Assembly (NCBI RefSeq): GCF_016741855.1
Contig: NZ_JAERRH010000001.1
Location: forward strand, 310,001 to 374,000
Direction: 5' to 3'
DNA from: Streptomyces musisoli
Lineage (GTDB): Bacteria > Actinomycetota > Actinomycetes > Streptomycetales > Streptomycetaceae
DNA: 64,000 bases
The notes beneath the pieces are model-generated. The model saw only the letters and a program-made list of their open reading frames with translations. It did no database searches and was not told the DNA's origin. Positions 7,227-14,870 of the stretch are shown one piece after another. Position numbers and translations under genes: made by a program. The number at the start of each line of letters is the position of its first letter. The stretch's first letter is position 1.

Positions 7227-7472
7227 TCAGTGGGCGGTGCGCCGCAGGGCGAGGCGTTCCTTCTCCGACAGGCCGCCCCAGACGCCGAACCGCTCGTCGT
7301 TGGACAGCGCGTACTCCAGGCAGGCGGGGCGCAGGTCGCACATGGCGCAGATGCGCTTCGCGTCGCGTACCGAGCTGCCGGGCTCGGGGAAGAAGAAGTC
7401 CGGCCCGGTCTGCGCGCACAGGGCCTGTGCCTGCCAGGTGTCGTCGGCCGGGGTGATGGTTTCGTAGTGCAT
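7227..7472 (-). CDS. wblJ: WhiB-like iron-sulfur transcription factor, WblJ type
   Basis: The product has 81 residues. The four cluster cysteines are C19, C42, C45 and C51 (CAQTG, then ICAMCDLRPAC), followed by the GVWGG turn at 63-67 and a basic C-terminal tail (KERLALRRTAH). By family knowledge Wbl proteins carry an O2/NO-sensitive [4Fe-4S] cluster and act with the principal sigma factor. The start is the ATG at 7472; longer forms would run into low-complexity sequence. The wblJ name is based on resemblance and on position among recalled S. coelicolor neighbours. The target genes are unknown. Confidence 0.88.
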   Translation of the reverse strand: MHYETITPADDTWQAQALCAQTGPDFFFPEPGSSVRDAKRICAMCDLRPACLEYALSNDERFGVWGGLSEKERLALRRTAH

Positions 7473-7741
7473 GGCGAGGAGCCTGCCCCACACCGAAAAA
7501 CGTTCGATCAACGCCGGCTCAACGGTGGGTCCGGGACCTCCGGCCGTCCCGATGATGCTCCCCCGGGCCCGGCGCGCGCACGGCGGCGCGCGGAGCGGTG
7601 CGAAAACCTGGAGAACGCGCGCCGTCACAGCCGGTGACCGCGGCGCGGACCGGCGTGGCGCGGTGGTCCCGGCGGCGACGGCCGGTGGGCGGTGCCAGAC
7701 TCGGCAGTGGACAGGCCGGGACCCGCCCGAGGAGGGCCGAG

Positions 7742-8533
7742 ATGCTCAGCACCCGTTTCGTCAACGGCGCCCCCGACTGGATCGACGTCGGCAGTCCCGA
7801 CGTCGACGGGGCCGCCGCCTTCTACGGCGCGCTCTTCGGCTGGCGGTTCCGGTCGGCGGGACCGGACGCCGGTGGTTACGGCTTCTTCCAGCTGGCCGGG
7901 AAGACCGTCGCGGGCGGGATGCGGACCGGCCCCGGGCAGCGACCGCCGTCCTGGACGGTGTACTTCCGCAGCGCGGACGCCCGGGCCACCGCCGAGGCGG
8001 CCGAGCAGGCCCACGGCAGCGTGCTGTGCCGGCCGGTGGACGTGATGGGCCAGGGCCGCATGGCGGTGCTGGCCGACCCGGCGGGCGTGGCGTTCGGGAT
8101 CTGGCAGCCCGGCCGGACCGAGGGCGTGGAGGTGGCGGGCGAGCCGGGTGCGCTGTGCTGGGTCGAGCTGTACACCCCGGACGTCGCGGCAGCCGCCGCC
8201 TTCTACCGCAGGGTGCTCGGTCTGGAGACCTCCGCGCTGCCCCTGCCCGGCGGGGTGTACACCTCCGTCAATCCCGACGGCACCGGGGACGACGCGATGT
8301 TCGGCGGGATGGTGCCGATGGCCGACGCGCCCGACGAGGCGGAGGGCGGGCCGTACTGGCTGCCGTACTTCGAGGTGGAGGACACCGACGCCGTGGTCGA
8401 ACAGGCGGGGCGCCTCGGCGGGACGGTGCGGATGCCCGCGACGACGCTGGAGGGCGTGGGCCGCATGGCCAAGCTCGCCGATCCGTACGGGGTCCGCTTC
8501 GCGGTGATCAGGCGCGAGACGCCGCGGGGCTGA
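7742..8533 (+). CDS. VOC family protein, two glyoxalase/bleomycin-resistance modules
   Basis: The product has 263 residues and contains two tandem VOC half-barrels. Module 1 covers about 8-125 (PDWIDVGSPDVDGAAAFYGALFGW to LADPAGVAFGIWQP). Module 2 covers about 138-259 (CWVELYTPDVAAAAAFYRRVLGL to LADPYGVRFAVI). VOC proteins bind a metal and act as isomerases, dioxygenases or drug-binding proteins. The substrate cannot be told from sequence. The ATG at 7742 has GAGGAGGG 5 nt upstream. It converges with the LacI gene. Confidence 0.85.
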   Translation: MLSTRFVNGAPDWIDVGSPDVDGAAAFYGALFGWRFRSAGPDAGGYGFFQLAGKTVAGGMRTGPGQRPPSWTVYFRSADARATAEAAEQAHGSVLCRPVDVMGQGRMAVLADPAGVAFGIWQPGRTEGVEVAGEPGALCWVELYTPDVAAAAAFYRRVLGLETSALPLPGGVYTSVNPDGTGDDAMFGGMVPMADAPDEAEGGPYWLPYFEVEDTDAVVEQAGRLGGTVRMPATTLEGVGRMAKLADPYGVRFAVIRRETPRG

Positions 8534-8579
8534 GGCCCGGGGCCCGGCGGGCGGCAGTTCCCGGGCGCGGGGCCGGACG

Positions 8580-9674
8580 TCACGCGGAGGCGCGGCGTAT
8601 CAGGGTGGTCGGCAGGATCACGCCGCCGCCCGGGGCGTCGGCCGCCGTCCGCTCCCGGTCCCGGCCGTCGGACAGGCCCCGCAACAGCAGACGCGCCATC
8701 AGCCGCCCCATCTCCTCGATGTCCTGGCGGACCGTGGTCAGCGGCGGGTCGGTCTGCTCGGCGACCGGGACCATGTCGTCGAAGCCGACCACGGCCACGT
8801 CCTCGGGCACGCGCCGGCCGCTCTCGCGCAGCACCCGCAGGGCGCCGAGCGCGGTGAGGTCGTTCGCGGCGAACACGGCGTCGACGTCCGGGCAGCAGCC
8901 GAGGAGTTCACGCATGGCGCGTTCACCGCCGGCCGGGGTGAAGTCGCTCTCCACCACCAGCCGCGGATCGTCCTCCCCCCAGACGTCGGCCATGACGTCC
9001 CGGTAGCCGTCGAGCCGGTCCACCGCCGACGTCTGGTCCAGTGCACCGGTGATGTGCGCGACGCGCCGGCGGCCGAGGCCCACGAGATGGCGGACCGCCG
9101 TGTGCGCCCCGCCCCGGTTGTCGCAGTCGACGTACACCACCCCATGGCCCGGCCCCTCCCCCGCGCGTCCGCAGACCGCGGCCCCGGGGTCGTCGCCCCA
9201 GTCGGGGCGCCCGCCGAACACGGTGGGCACGCCGGCGTCGCGGATGAGACCGGGCAGCGGGTCGTCCAGGTGCAGGGAGAAGACGAGCGCGCCGTCGACG
9301 TGCCCGCCGGCGAGATACCGGGCCACGCGCGCGTGGTCGGCGCGGCCCTCGGTGAGCAGCAGCACCAACTGGTTGTCGTGCGCTGTCAGTTCCTTGCTGA
9401 TGCCGCGCAGCTGGAGGGCGAAGAAGGGGTCGGCGAAGACCCGGCTCTCGGGCTCGGCGATGACGACCGCGACGGCGTCGTGCCGCCGGGTGACGAGGCT
9501 GCGCGCCGCCTGGTTGGGGACGTAGCCCAGTTCCTCCACGGCCCGCCGGACCCGTTCGGCCAGCGGCTCGCGGACCCCGTCGCCGCCGTTGACCACCCGG
9601 GACACGGTGGCCCGGGACACGCCGGCCCGTGCGGCCACGGCCTCCAGGGTGGGACGCGACACTGCCTCGGTCAC
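8580..9674 (-). CDS. LacI family transcriptional regulator
   Basis: The product has 364 residues. The N-terminal LacI HTH (TLEAVAARAGVSRATVSRVVNG, about 9-30) and hinge (VPNQAARSLVTRR) are followed by a periplasmic-binding-protein-like effector domain with VDGALVFS, DNRGGAHTAVRHL and the FDDM/PPLTTVRQ end typical of sugar-responsive repressors. I prefer the GTG at 9674 because AGGAG lies 7 nt upstream. The ATG 15 nt further upstream (9689) has no good RBS. No sugar genes adjoin it, so its regulon lies elsewhere. Confidence 0.9.
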   Translation of the reverse strand: MTEAVSRPTLEAVAARAGVSRATVSRVVNGGDGVREPLAERVRRAVEELGYVPNQAARSLVTRRHDAVAVVIAEPESRVFADPFFALQLRGISKELTAHDNQLVLLLTEGRADHARVARYLAGGHVDGALVFSLHLDDPLPGLIRDAGVPTVFGGRPDWGDDPGAAVCGRAGEGPGHGVVYVDCDNRGGAHTAVRHLVGLGRRRVAHITGALDQTSAVDRLDGYRDVMADVWGEDDPRLVVESDFTPAGGERAMRELLGCCPDVDAVFAANDLTALGALRVLRESGRRVPEDVAVVGFDDMVPVAEQTDPPLTTVRQDIEEMGRLMARLLLRGLSDGRDRERTAADAPGGGVILPTTLIRRASA

Positions 9675-9789
9675 TTCGGGACTCCTCATCGGCGGCTGGC
9701 GCTCAGGATAGCCGCGGGGCACCGGACCGGCCGGTGCCCGGACGGACCGGCCCGCAGCGGCTCGGCGCGGCGGGTTGGGGGTGGTCGCA

Positions 9790-9940
9790 CCGGCCCGCGT
9801 GACGGGGGGGGCCGGTGCGGACGCGTCGGCCGGGCGGCGAAGGGCCGGTGAGGACGCGTCGGCCCGCGTGACCGGGGGCCGGTGCGGCTGCGTCGGCCCG
9901 GGTGGCGAGGGGCCGGGGCGGACGCGTCGGCCGCTCGCCG
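9790..9940. repeat. About 33-bp imperfect tandem repeats
   Basis: GCGTCGGCC cores recur at 9823, 9856, 9890 and 9924 (33-34-bp spacing), with GCCGGTGCGG or GCCGGTGAGG between them. This accounts for most of the 283-bp gap between the LacI start and the LigD-polymerase stop. Confidence 0.55.
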
Positions 9941-9957
9941 CCGTGCCGGCGTCCTCG

Positions 9958-10977
9958 TCAGGGTGACGGTTCGCGGCGGGCCCGGCTCGGCTGGACGCGC
10001 TTCGGTTCGCCGGGCATCTTCGGGTACTCCGGCGGGTACGGCAGATCGCCCAGGCCGTGGTCGTGCTCGTCGCGGCGGGCCAGTTCCAGCAGCTCGTCCA
10101 GGGAGTAGGCATGGTCGTCCATGTCGGCGTGCACGTCGCCGAGTTCGGCGAACCGGGCCGGCATCGTGGCGAGGTCGAAGTCGCGGGGATGGGCGGCACC
10201 GACCTCCTCCCAGCGCAGCGGTGCGGAGACGGGAGCGTGCGGGCGGGGCCGTACGGAGTAGGCGGAGGCGATGGTGCGGTCGCGGGCGGTCTGGTTGTAG
10301 TCCAGGAAGATGCGTTCGCCGCGTTCCTCCTTCCACCACTTGATGGTCACCTGCTCGGGCATCCGGCGCTCCATCTCCCGGCCGACCGCGATCGCCGCAC
10401 GGCGCACCTGCGTGAAGGTCCAGCGGGGCGCGATGGGGACGAAGACGTGCAGGCCCCGGCCGCCGGAGGTCTTCGGCCAGCCGCGCAGCCCGCCGAACTC
10501 GTCGAGGACGGCGCGCAGTTCACCGGCCGCGCGGACCGCGTCGGCGTAGTCGGTGCCGGGCTGCGGGTCGAGGTCGATGCGGAGTTCGTCGGGGTGGTCG
10601 ACATCCGTGGCGCGGACCGGCCAGGGGTGGAAGGTGAGGGTGCCGTACTGGGCGGCCCACACCACGGCGGCCTCCTCGGTCGGGCACATCTCGTCGGCGC
10701 TGCGCCCGCTGGGGAAGGTGATGTGGGCGGTCGGGATCCAGTCGGGCATGCCCTTCGGAGCCCGCTTCTGGTAGAACCACTCACCGCCGACGCCGTCCGG
10801 GTAGCGCTCCAGGGTGGTGGGGCGGTCGCGCAGGGCGCGCAGGATGCCGGGGGCGACGGAGGCGTAGTAGCGCGCGAGGTCCAGCTTGGTGAAACCACGC
10901 TCCGGGAAGAACACCTTGTCCGGGCTGGACAGCCGTACGGTGCGGCCGCCCACCTCCAGTTCCACCGCTTCACCCAT
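9958..10977 (-). CDS. ligD: Stand-alone LigD-type NHEJ polymerase/primase domain protein
   Basis: The product has 339 residues and is an archaeo-eukaryotic primase-type polymerase as found in LigD. It shows VRLSSPDKVFFP at the N-terminus and the metal-binding DxD in ELRIDLDPQP (D135, D137). The SGGRGLHVFV nucleotide-binding motif is at 171-180, and KWWKEERGERIFLDYNQ follows. In bacterial non-homologous end joining this activity fills gaps with rNTPs or dNTPs at ends held by Ku. The nuclease and ligase parts of full LigD are absent. A ligase gene lies divergently 74 bp away, so the functions are split over two polypeptides. Ku is not in the window. The last 15 residues are basic and low-complexity. 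Confidence 0.9.
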   Translation of the reverse strand: MGEAVELEVGGRTVRLSSPDKVFFPERGFTKLDLARYYASVAPGILRALRDRPTTLERYPDGVGGEWFYQKRAPKGMPDWIPTAHITFPSGRSADEMCPTEEAAVVWAAQYGTLTFHPWPVRATDVDHPDELRIDLDPQPGTDYADAVRAAGELRAVLDEFGGLRGWPKTSGGRGLHVFVPIAPRWTFTQVRRAAIAVGREMERRMPEQVTIKWWKEERGERIFLDYNQTARDRTIASAYSVRPRPHAPVSAPLRWEEVGAAHPRDFDLATMPARFAELGDVHADMDDHAYSLDELLELARRDEHDHGLGDLPYPPEYPKMPGEPKRVQPSRARREPSP

Positions 10978-11051
10978 GCGGCCACGGTAGGCGCCCCCCG
11001 CATACCTCGCACACCGGGCGAACCCTTATGCATGCGAGCAGAATCGGATCC

Positions 11052-12128
11052 ATGGATCTCCCCGTGATGCCGCCCGTGAAGCCGATGCTCGCCAAGTCGG
11101 TGGCGAAGATCCCGCCGGGGATGCACTACGAGGCGAAGTGGGACGGCTTCCGGTCGATCGTGTTCCGGGACGGGGCGGAGGTGGAGCTGGGCAGCCGTAC
11201 CGGAAAGCCACTGACCAGGTACTTCCCCGAGCTCGTCGAGGCGCTGAGGGAGCGGGTGCCCGAGCGGTGCGTGCTGGACGGGGAGATCGTGATCGCACGG
11301 AACGGCAGGCTGGACTTCGACGCGCTGACCGAGCGGATCCATCCGGCGGCCTCCCGGGTCAGGATGCTGGCCGAGAAGACGCCGGCCTCCTTCGTCGCCT
11401 TCGACGTGCTCGCGCTGGACGACCACGCCCTGCTCGACGTGGAGCTGGCCGACCGCCGCGCCCTGCTGGACCGTGCGCTCGCCGACGCGACCCCGCCGGT
11501 GCACCTGGCGCCCGCGACGACCGACATCGAGGTGGCCCGGCAGTGGTTCGAGCAGTTCGAGGGCGCCGGTCTCGACGGAGTCGTCGCCAAACCGCTCACC
11601 GTGCACTACATCCAGGACGAGCGGGCCATGTTCAAGATCAAGCACGAGCGGACGGCGGACGTCGTCGTCGCCGGGTACCGCTTCCACAAGAGCGGCCCGG
11701 TGGTGGGCTCGCTGCTGCTGGGGCTCCACGACGAGCACGGCCGGCTCCAGCACGTCGGCGTGTCGGCGGCCTTCGCCATGAAGCGGCGCGCCGAGCTGGT
11801 GGACGAGCTGGAGCCGCTGCGCATGGACGACGTGTCCGGGCACCCGTGGGCCGCGTGGACGGACGAGAGCGCGCACGAGACGGCCCGGCTGCCGGGCGCG
11901 CCCAGCCGCTGGTCCGGCAAGAAGGACCTGTCCTGGGTACCGCTCCGCCCGGAGCGGGTGGCCGAGGTGGCGTACGACCACATGGAGAACGGGCAGCGGT
12001 TCCGGCACACGGCCCGCTTCCGCCGCTGGCGCCCCGACCGCACGCCGGAGAGCTGCACGTACGCCCAGCTGGAGGAGCCGGTGCGCTACGACCTGGCGGA
12101 GATCCTCGGCGAGAAGGACCGCGACTGA
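11052..12128 (+). CDS. ATP-dependent DNA ligase (LigC/LigD-ligase type)
   Basis: The product has 358 residues. The adenylation-site motif is YEAKWDGF (nucleophile Lys29), with DGEIV (motif III), FVAFDVLA, LDGVVAKP (motif IV) and MFKIKHERTADVV (motif V). An OB-fold domain follows from about residue 215. It seals nicks using ATP and, in this setting, probably serves end joining with the adjacent polymerase. The ATG at 11052 is chosen; an in-frame ATG at 11028 would add eight residues lacking family similarity. The shared 74-bp divergent region suggests joint regulation. Confidence 0.9.
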   Translation: MDLPVMPPVKPMLAKSVAKIPPGMHYEAKWDGFRSIVFRDGAEVELGSRTGKPLTRYFPELVEALRERVPERCVLDGEIVIARNGRLDFDALTERIHPAASRVRMLAEKTPASFVAFDVLALDDHALLDVELADRRALLDRALADATPPVHLAPATTDIEVARQWFEQFEGAGLDGVVAKPLTVHYIQDERAMFKIKHERTADVVVAGYRFHKSGPVVGSLLLGLHDEHGRLQHVGVSAAFAMKRRAELVDELEPLRMDDVSGHPWAAWTDESAHETARLPGAPSRWSGKKDLSWVPLRPERVAEVAYDHMENGQRFRHTARFRRWRPDRTPESCTYAQLEEPVRYDLAEILGEKDRD

Positions 12129-12222
12129 GCCACGGCCACGGTCAGGGCCGCGGCCGCGCTCCCCGGGCCGTCACTGCCGCACATCGCTCCCTCAGCCACC
12201 GCGGCTGCACGGTGACCGGCCG

Positions 12223-13413
12223 CTACGGCTGCATGAGGATCTTGATGGCGCCGTCCTGCTTGCGCTGGAACATCTCGTACGCGTGCGGGGCCTCCGACAG
12301 CGGCAGCCGGTGCGTGGCGAAGTCGTCGACGCCGAGCGGGTCCTCGTCCGTGAGGAAGGGCATGATCTGGTCGCTCCAGTGGCGGACGTTGGCCTGGCCC
12401 ATGCGGAGCTGGATCTGCTTGTCGAAGAGGGTGAGCATCGGCATCGGGTCGGTCATGCCGCCGTAGACACCGCTGAGCGAGATCGTGCCGCCGCGGCGGA
12501 CCAGGTCGATGGCCATGTAGAGGGCGCCCATCCGGTCGACGCTGAAGCGTTCGGCGAGCGGGCCGCTGATTTTGCGCGGCATGAGCGCGGCGGTCTGCTG
12601 GACGAGCTTGGCGGCGTGGCTGCCGTGGGCCTCGGTGCCGACGGCGTCGATGACGGCGTCCGGGCCGCGGCCGCCGGTCTCGTCGTGGATCGCGTGGACC
12701 AGCGCCTTCTCGTCGTCGAAGGCCCTGAGGTCGTACGTCTTCACGCCGCGCCGGTTCGCCCGGGCGAGCCGCTCGGGGACCAGGTCGACGCCGAAGACCC
12801 GCTCGGCGCCGCGCGCCATGGCGATCCGGCAGGCCATGTCGCCGATCGGGCCGAGCCCGAGGACGGCGAGGGTGCCGCCGGGCGGGACGGCGGCGTACTC
12901 GACGGCCTGCCAGGCGGTGGGCAGCACGTCGGAGAGGTAGACGAACCGGTCGTCCGACGGGCCCTCGGGCACCTTCATCGGGCCGTACTGCGCCTGCGGG
13001 ACGCGCAGATACTCGGCCTGGCCGCCGGGCACGGCGCCGTACAGGCGGGTGTAGCCGAACAGGGGGGCGCCCATGCCCTCGCCGGTCACCTGGGTGGTCT
13101 CGCACTGGGTGGGCAGCCCGGCGTCGCACATGAAGCAGTGCCCGCAGGCGATCTGGAAGGGCACCACCACCCGGTCGCCGGGCCGCAGGTTCGTCACCTC
13201 GGAGCCGACGTCCTCCACGATCCCCATGGGTTCGTGACCGAGGATGTCGCCCGGGGTCATGAACGGGGTGAGCACCTCGTACAGGTGCAGGTCGGAGCCG
13301 CAGAGTCCGGTGGATGTGATCCGGATGACGGCGTCCGTGGGTTCCTCGATCCCAGGGTCGGGCACGTCCTCCACCCGGACGTCCCGCTTGCCCTGCCAGG
13401 TGACTGCCTTCAT
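12223..13413 (-). CDS. Zinc-dependent alcohol dehydrogenase (formaldehyde dehydrogenase-like MDR)
   Basis: The product has 396 residues. Catalytic zinc ligands are in GLCGSDLH and GHEPMG. A structural zinc cluster is at CGHCFMCDAGLPTQC, and the nucleotide-binding GLGPIG and GVDLVPERL lie in the Rossmann domain. The insertion after the zinc cluster and the LVRRGGTISLSGVYGG region resemble glutathione-independent formaldehyde dehydrogenase and threonine-dehydrogenase-like MDRs. The substrate is unproven. The ATG at 13413 has AAGGAG 8 nt upstream. It converges with the ligase gene. Confidence 0.88.
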   Translation of the reverse strand: MKAVTWQGKRDVRVEDVPDPGIEEPTDAVIRITSTGLCGSDLHLYEVLTPFMTPGDILGHEPMGIVEDVGSEVTNLRPGDRVVVPFQIACGHCFMCDAGLPTQCETTQVTGEGMGAPLFGYTRLYGAVPGGQAEYLRVPQAQYGPMKVPEGPSDDRFVYLSDVLPTAWQAVEYAAVPPGGTLAVLGLGPIGDMACRIAMARGAERVFGVDLVPERLARANRRGVKTYDLRAFDDEKALVHAIHDETGGRGPDAVIDAVGTEAHGSHAAKLVQQTAALMPRKISGPLAERFSVDRMGALYMAIDLVRRGGTISLSGVYGGMTDPMPMLTLFDKQIQLRMGQANVRHWSDQIMPFLTDEDPLGVDDFATHRLPLSEAPHAYEMFQRKQDGAIKILMQP

Positions 13414-13529
13414 GGGTCGCGCTCCTTGATCACGTACGGCTGCGTCCCGTGTGCGGTGGCGCCCGGGTACCCGTGCCGCCGCCGTCGAACCCCGTCCCGC
13501 GCGGGCCGCCGGCCGCGCACGCTCGGCGT

Positions 13530-13664
13530 CCGCGGCGCAACGGGCTGACGCCGGAGGAGACCGGCGCGGTGCTGCTCCAGGCCGCCGTGTACCGCGGGGT
13601 GCCGGCCGCCGGCTCGGCGTTCGCGACGGCACAGCCGGTCCTCGCCGAGGAGGACGCGCGCTGA
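13530..13664 (+). pseudogene. C-terminal remnant of carboxymuconolactone decarboxylase (PcaC/PcaL-like)
   Basis: The frame reads RRNGLTPEETGAVLLQAAVY and then RGVPAAGSAFATAQPVLAEE before its stop at 13662-13664. This is the conserved last third of carboxymuconolactone decarboxylase, whose usual form is NGLTxEEIxEVLLQxAxYxGVPAAN. No N-terminal two-thirds can be found upstream in any frame, and no RBS precedes it. The Cys commonly following AVY or AIY is Arg here. It appears to be a relic of a protocatechuate-pathway gene. Confidence 0.65.
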
Positions 13665-13741
13665 GACACAAGGGTGATCCTGCTGGTCGTACCCTCGGCA
13701 GCAGCTCGTTCCCGGCGTTCCGGCGTGCCTAGGCTGGCGGC

Positions 13742-14533
13742 ATGTCCACTGTCCTGATCACCGGCGCGACCTCGGGGCTCGGCCGGTACGTCGCCTTCGA
13801 ACTGGTCCGGGCCGGCCATCTCGTGCTGGCCCACGGGCGCGACGGGGCCCGCACCGAGGGGCTGGTCGAGGAGCTGCGCGCACTTGGCGAGGCCGAGGGT
13901 TTCGTCGCCGACCTGTCCCGGCTCGCCGAGGTGCGCGAGCTGGCCGCGCGGGTGGCCGCCGCCCGGCCCGGGCTGGACGCGCTGATCAACAACGCCGGGG
14001 TGGGCGGCGGGCCGCCCGGATCCGGCCGGGAGACCAGCGCCGACGGGCACGAGCTGCGGCTGGCCGTGAACTACCTCGCGCCCGTGGTGCTGACGCGGGA
14101 GTTGCTGCCGGTGCTACGGGCGAATCCGCCGGCCCGGATCGTCAACGTCGGCTCGGCGGCCCAGGAGCCCGTCGACCTCGCCGACCCGGAACTCAGCCGT
14201 GGCTACGACGGGCTGTCGGCCTACTGCCGCAGCAAGTTCGCACTCGCCGCGTACACGTTCACGCTGGCCGAGGAGCTGGCGGGCAGCGGGGTGGCGGTGA
14301 ACGTGCTGCACCCCGCCACCCACATGGACACGGCGATGGTCCGCGAGTGCGGGATCAGCCCGTGGAACTCGGTCGCCGACGGAGCGCCGGGCGTGCTGGC
14401 CCTGGCCACCGGGGAGTCGGGCAGCGGCGGCTACTACGACGGAACCCGGCCCGCGCGGGCTCACGCGGCGGCGTACGACGCCGGAGTCCGGCGCCGGCTC
14501 GCGACGGTCACCGAGCAGCTGCTGGCCATGTGA
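13742..14533 (+). CDS. Short-chain dehydrogenase/reductase
   Basis: The product has 263 residues and is a classical to divergent SDR. Cofactor loop TGATSGLG is at 7-14, NNAGVGG at about 84, catalytic Ser in NVGSAAQ, and YCRSK (Tyr and Lys of YxxxK) at about 162. An Arg after the second strand (HGRDGAR) suggests NADP(H). It resembles protochlorophyllide-reductase/retinol-dehydrogenase-like SDRs of actinomycetes. The substrate is unknown. The ATG at 13742 is the natural start. Confidence 0.88.
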   Translation: MSTVLITGATSGLGRYVAFELVRAGHLVLAHGRDGARTEGLVEELRALGEAEGFVADLSRLAEVRELAARVAAARPGLDALINNAGVGGGPPGSGRETSADGHELRLAVNYLAPVVLTRELLPVLRANPPARIVNVGSAAQEPVDLADPELSRGYDGLSAYCRSKFALAAYTFTLAEELAGSGVAVNVLHPATHMDTAMVRECGISPWNSVADGAPGVLALATGESGSGGYYDGTRPARAHAAAYDAGVRRRLATVTEQLLAM

Positions 14534-14700
14534 GTCCGGCCCGGCACGACCCGGCAGGCGCCCGCCACCCGCACCCCTGCCGAACCACACGCCGCCCACT
14601 CACCGCATGCGCCGGCAACCGCCACCCCACGGGACGCGGGCCCCCACGGGACGCGGGCCCCCGCGGATCGGCCCCGGCACCGCGCGGTGCCGGGCGGGGT

Positions 14701-14845
14701 GGCTCGGTGAGCGGGGTGCCCAGGTGCGTGGCGGTGGCTCGGTGGGCGGTGCCCCGGTGCGTGACGGCGGCTCGGTGGGCGGTGCCCAGGTGTGTGACGG
14801 CGGCTCGGTGGGCGGTGCCCCGGTGTGTGACGGCGGCTCGGTGGG
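14701..14845. repeat. 33-bp tandem repeat downstream of the LAL-type gene
   Basis: GGCTCGGTG cores occur at 14701, 14736, 14769, 14802 and 14835 (35, 33, 33, 33 bp), separated by GCGGTGCCCMGGTGYGTGAC. The array ends about 25 bp before the stop of the minus-strand LAL-type gene and fills the gap to the SDR stop. The rest of the gap (14534-14700) shows only GC-rich sequence. Confidence 0.7.
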
Positions 14846-14870
14846 CAGGTGCCGGGTGGGTGGCGGTGGG

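Noticed and set aside
13449..13664. Intact small 71-residue gene
   Set aside because: Only the last 40 or so residues resemble a protein family, and they are the tail of a longer enzyme. The N-terminal part is low-complexity and lacks an RBS, so it was called a remnant.
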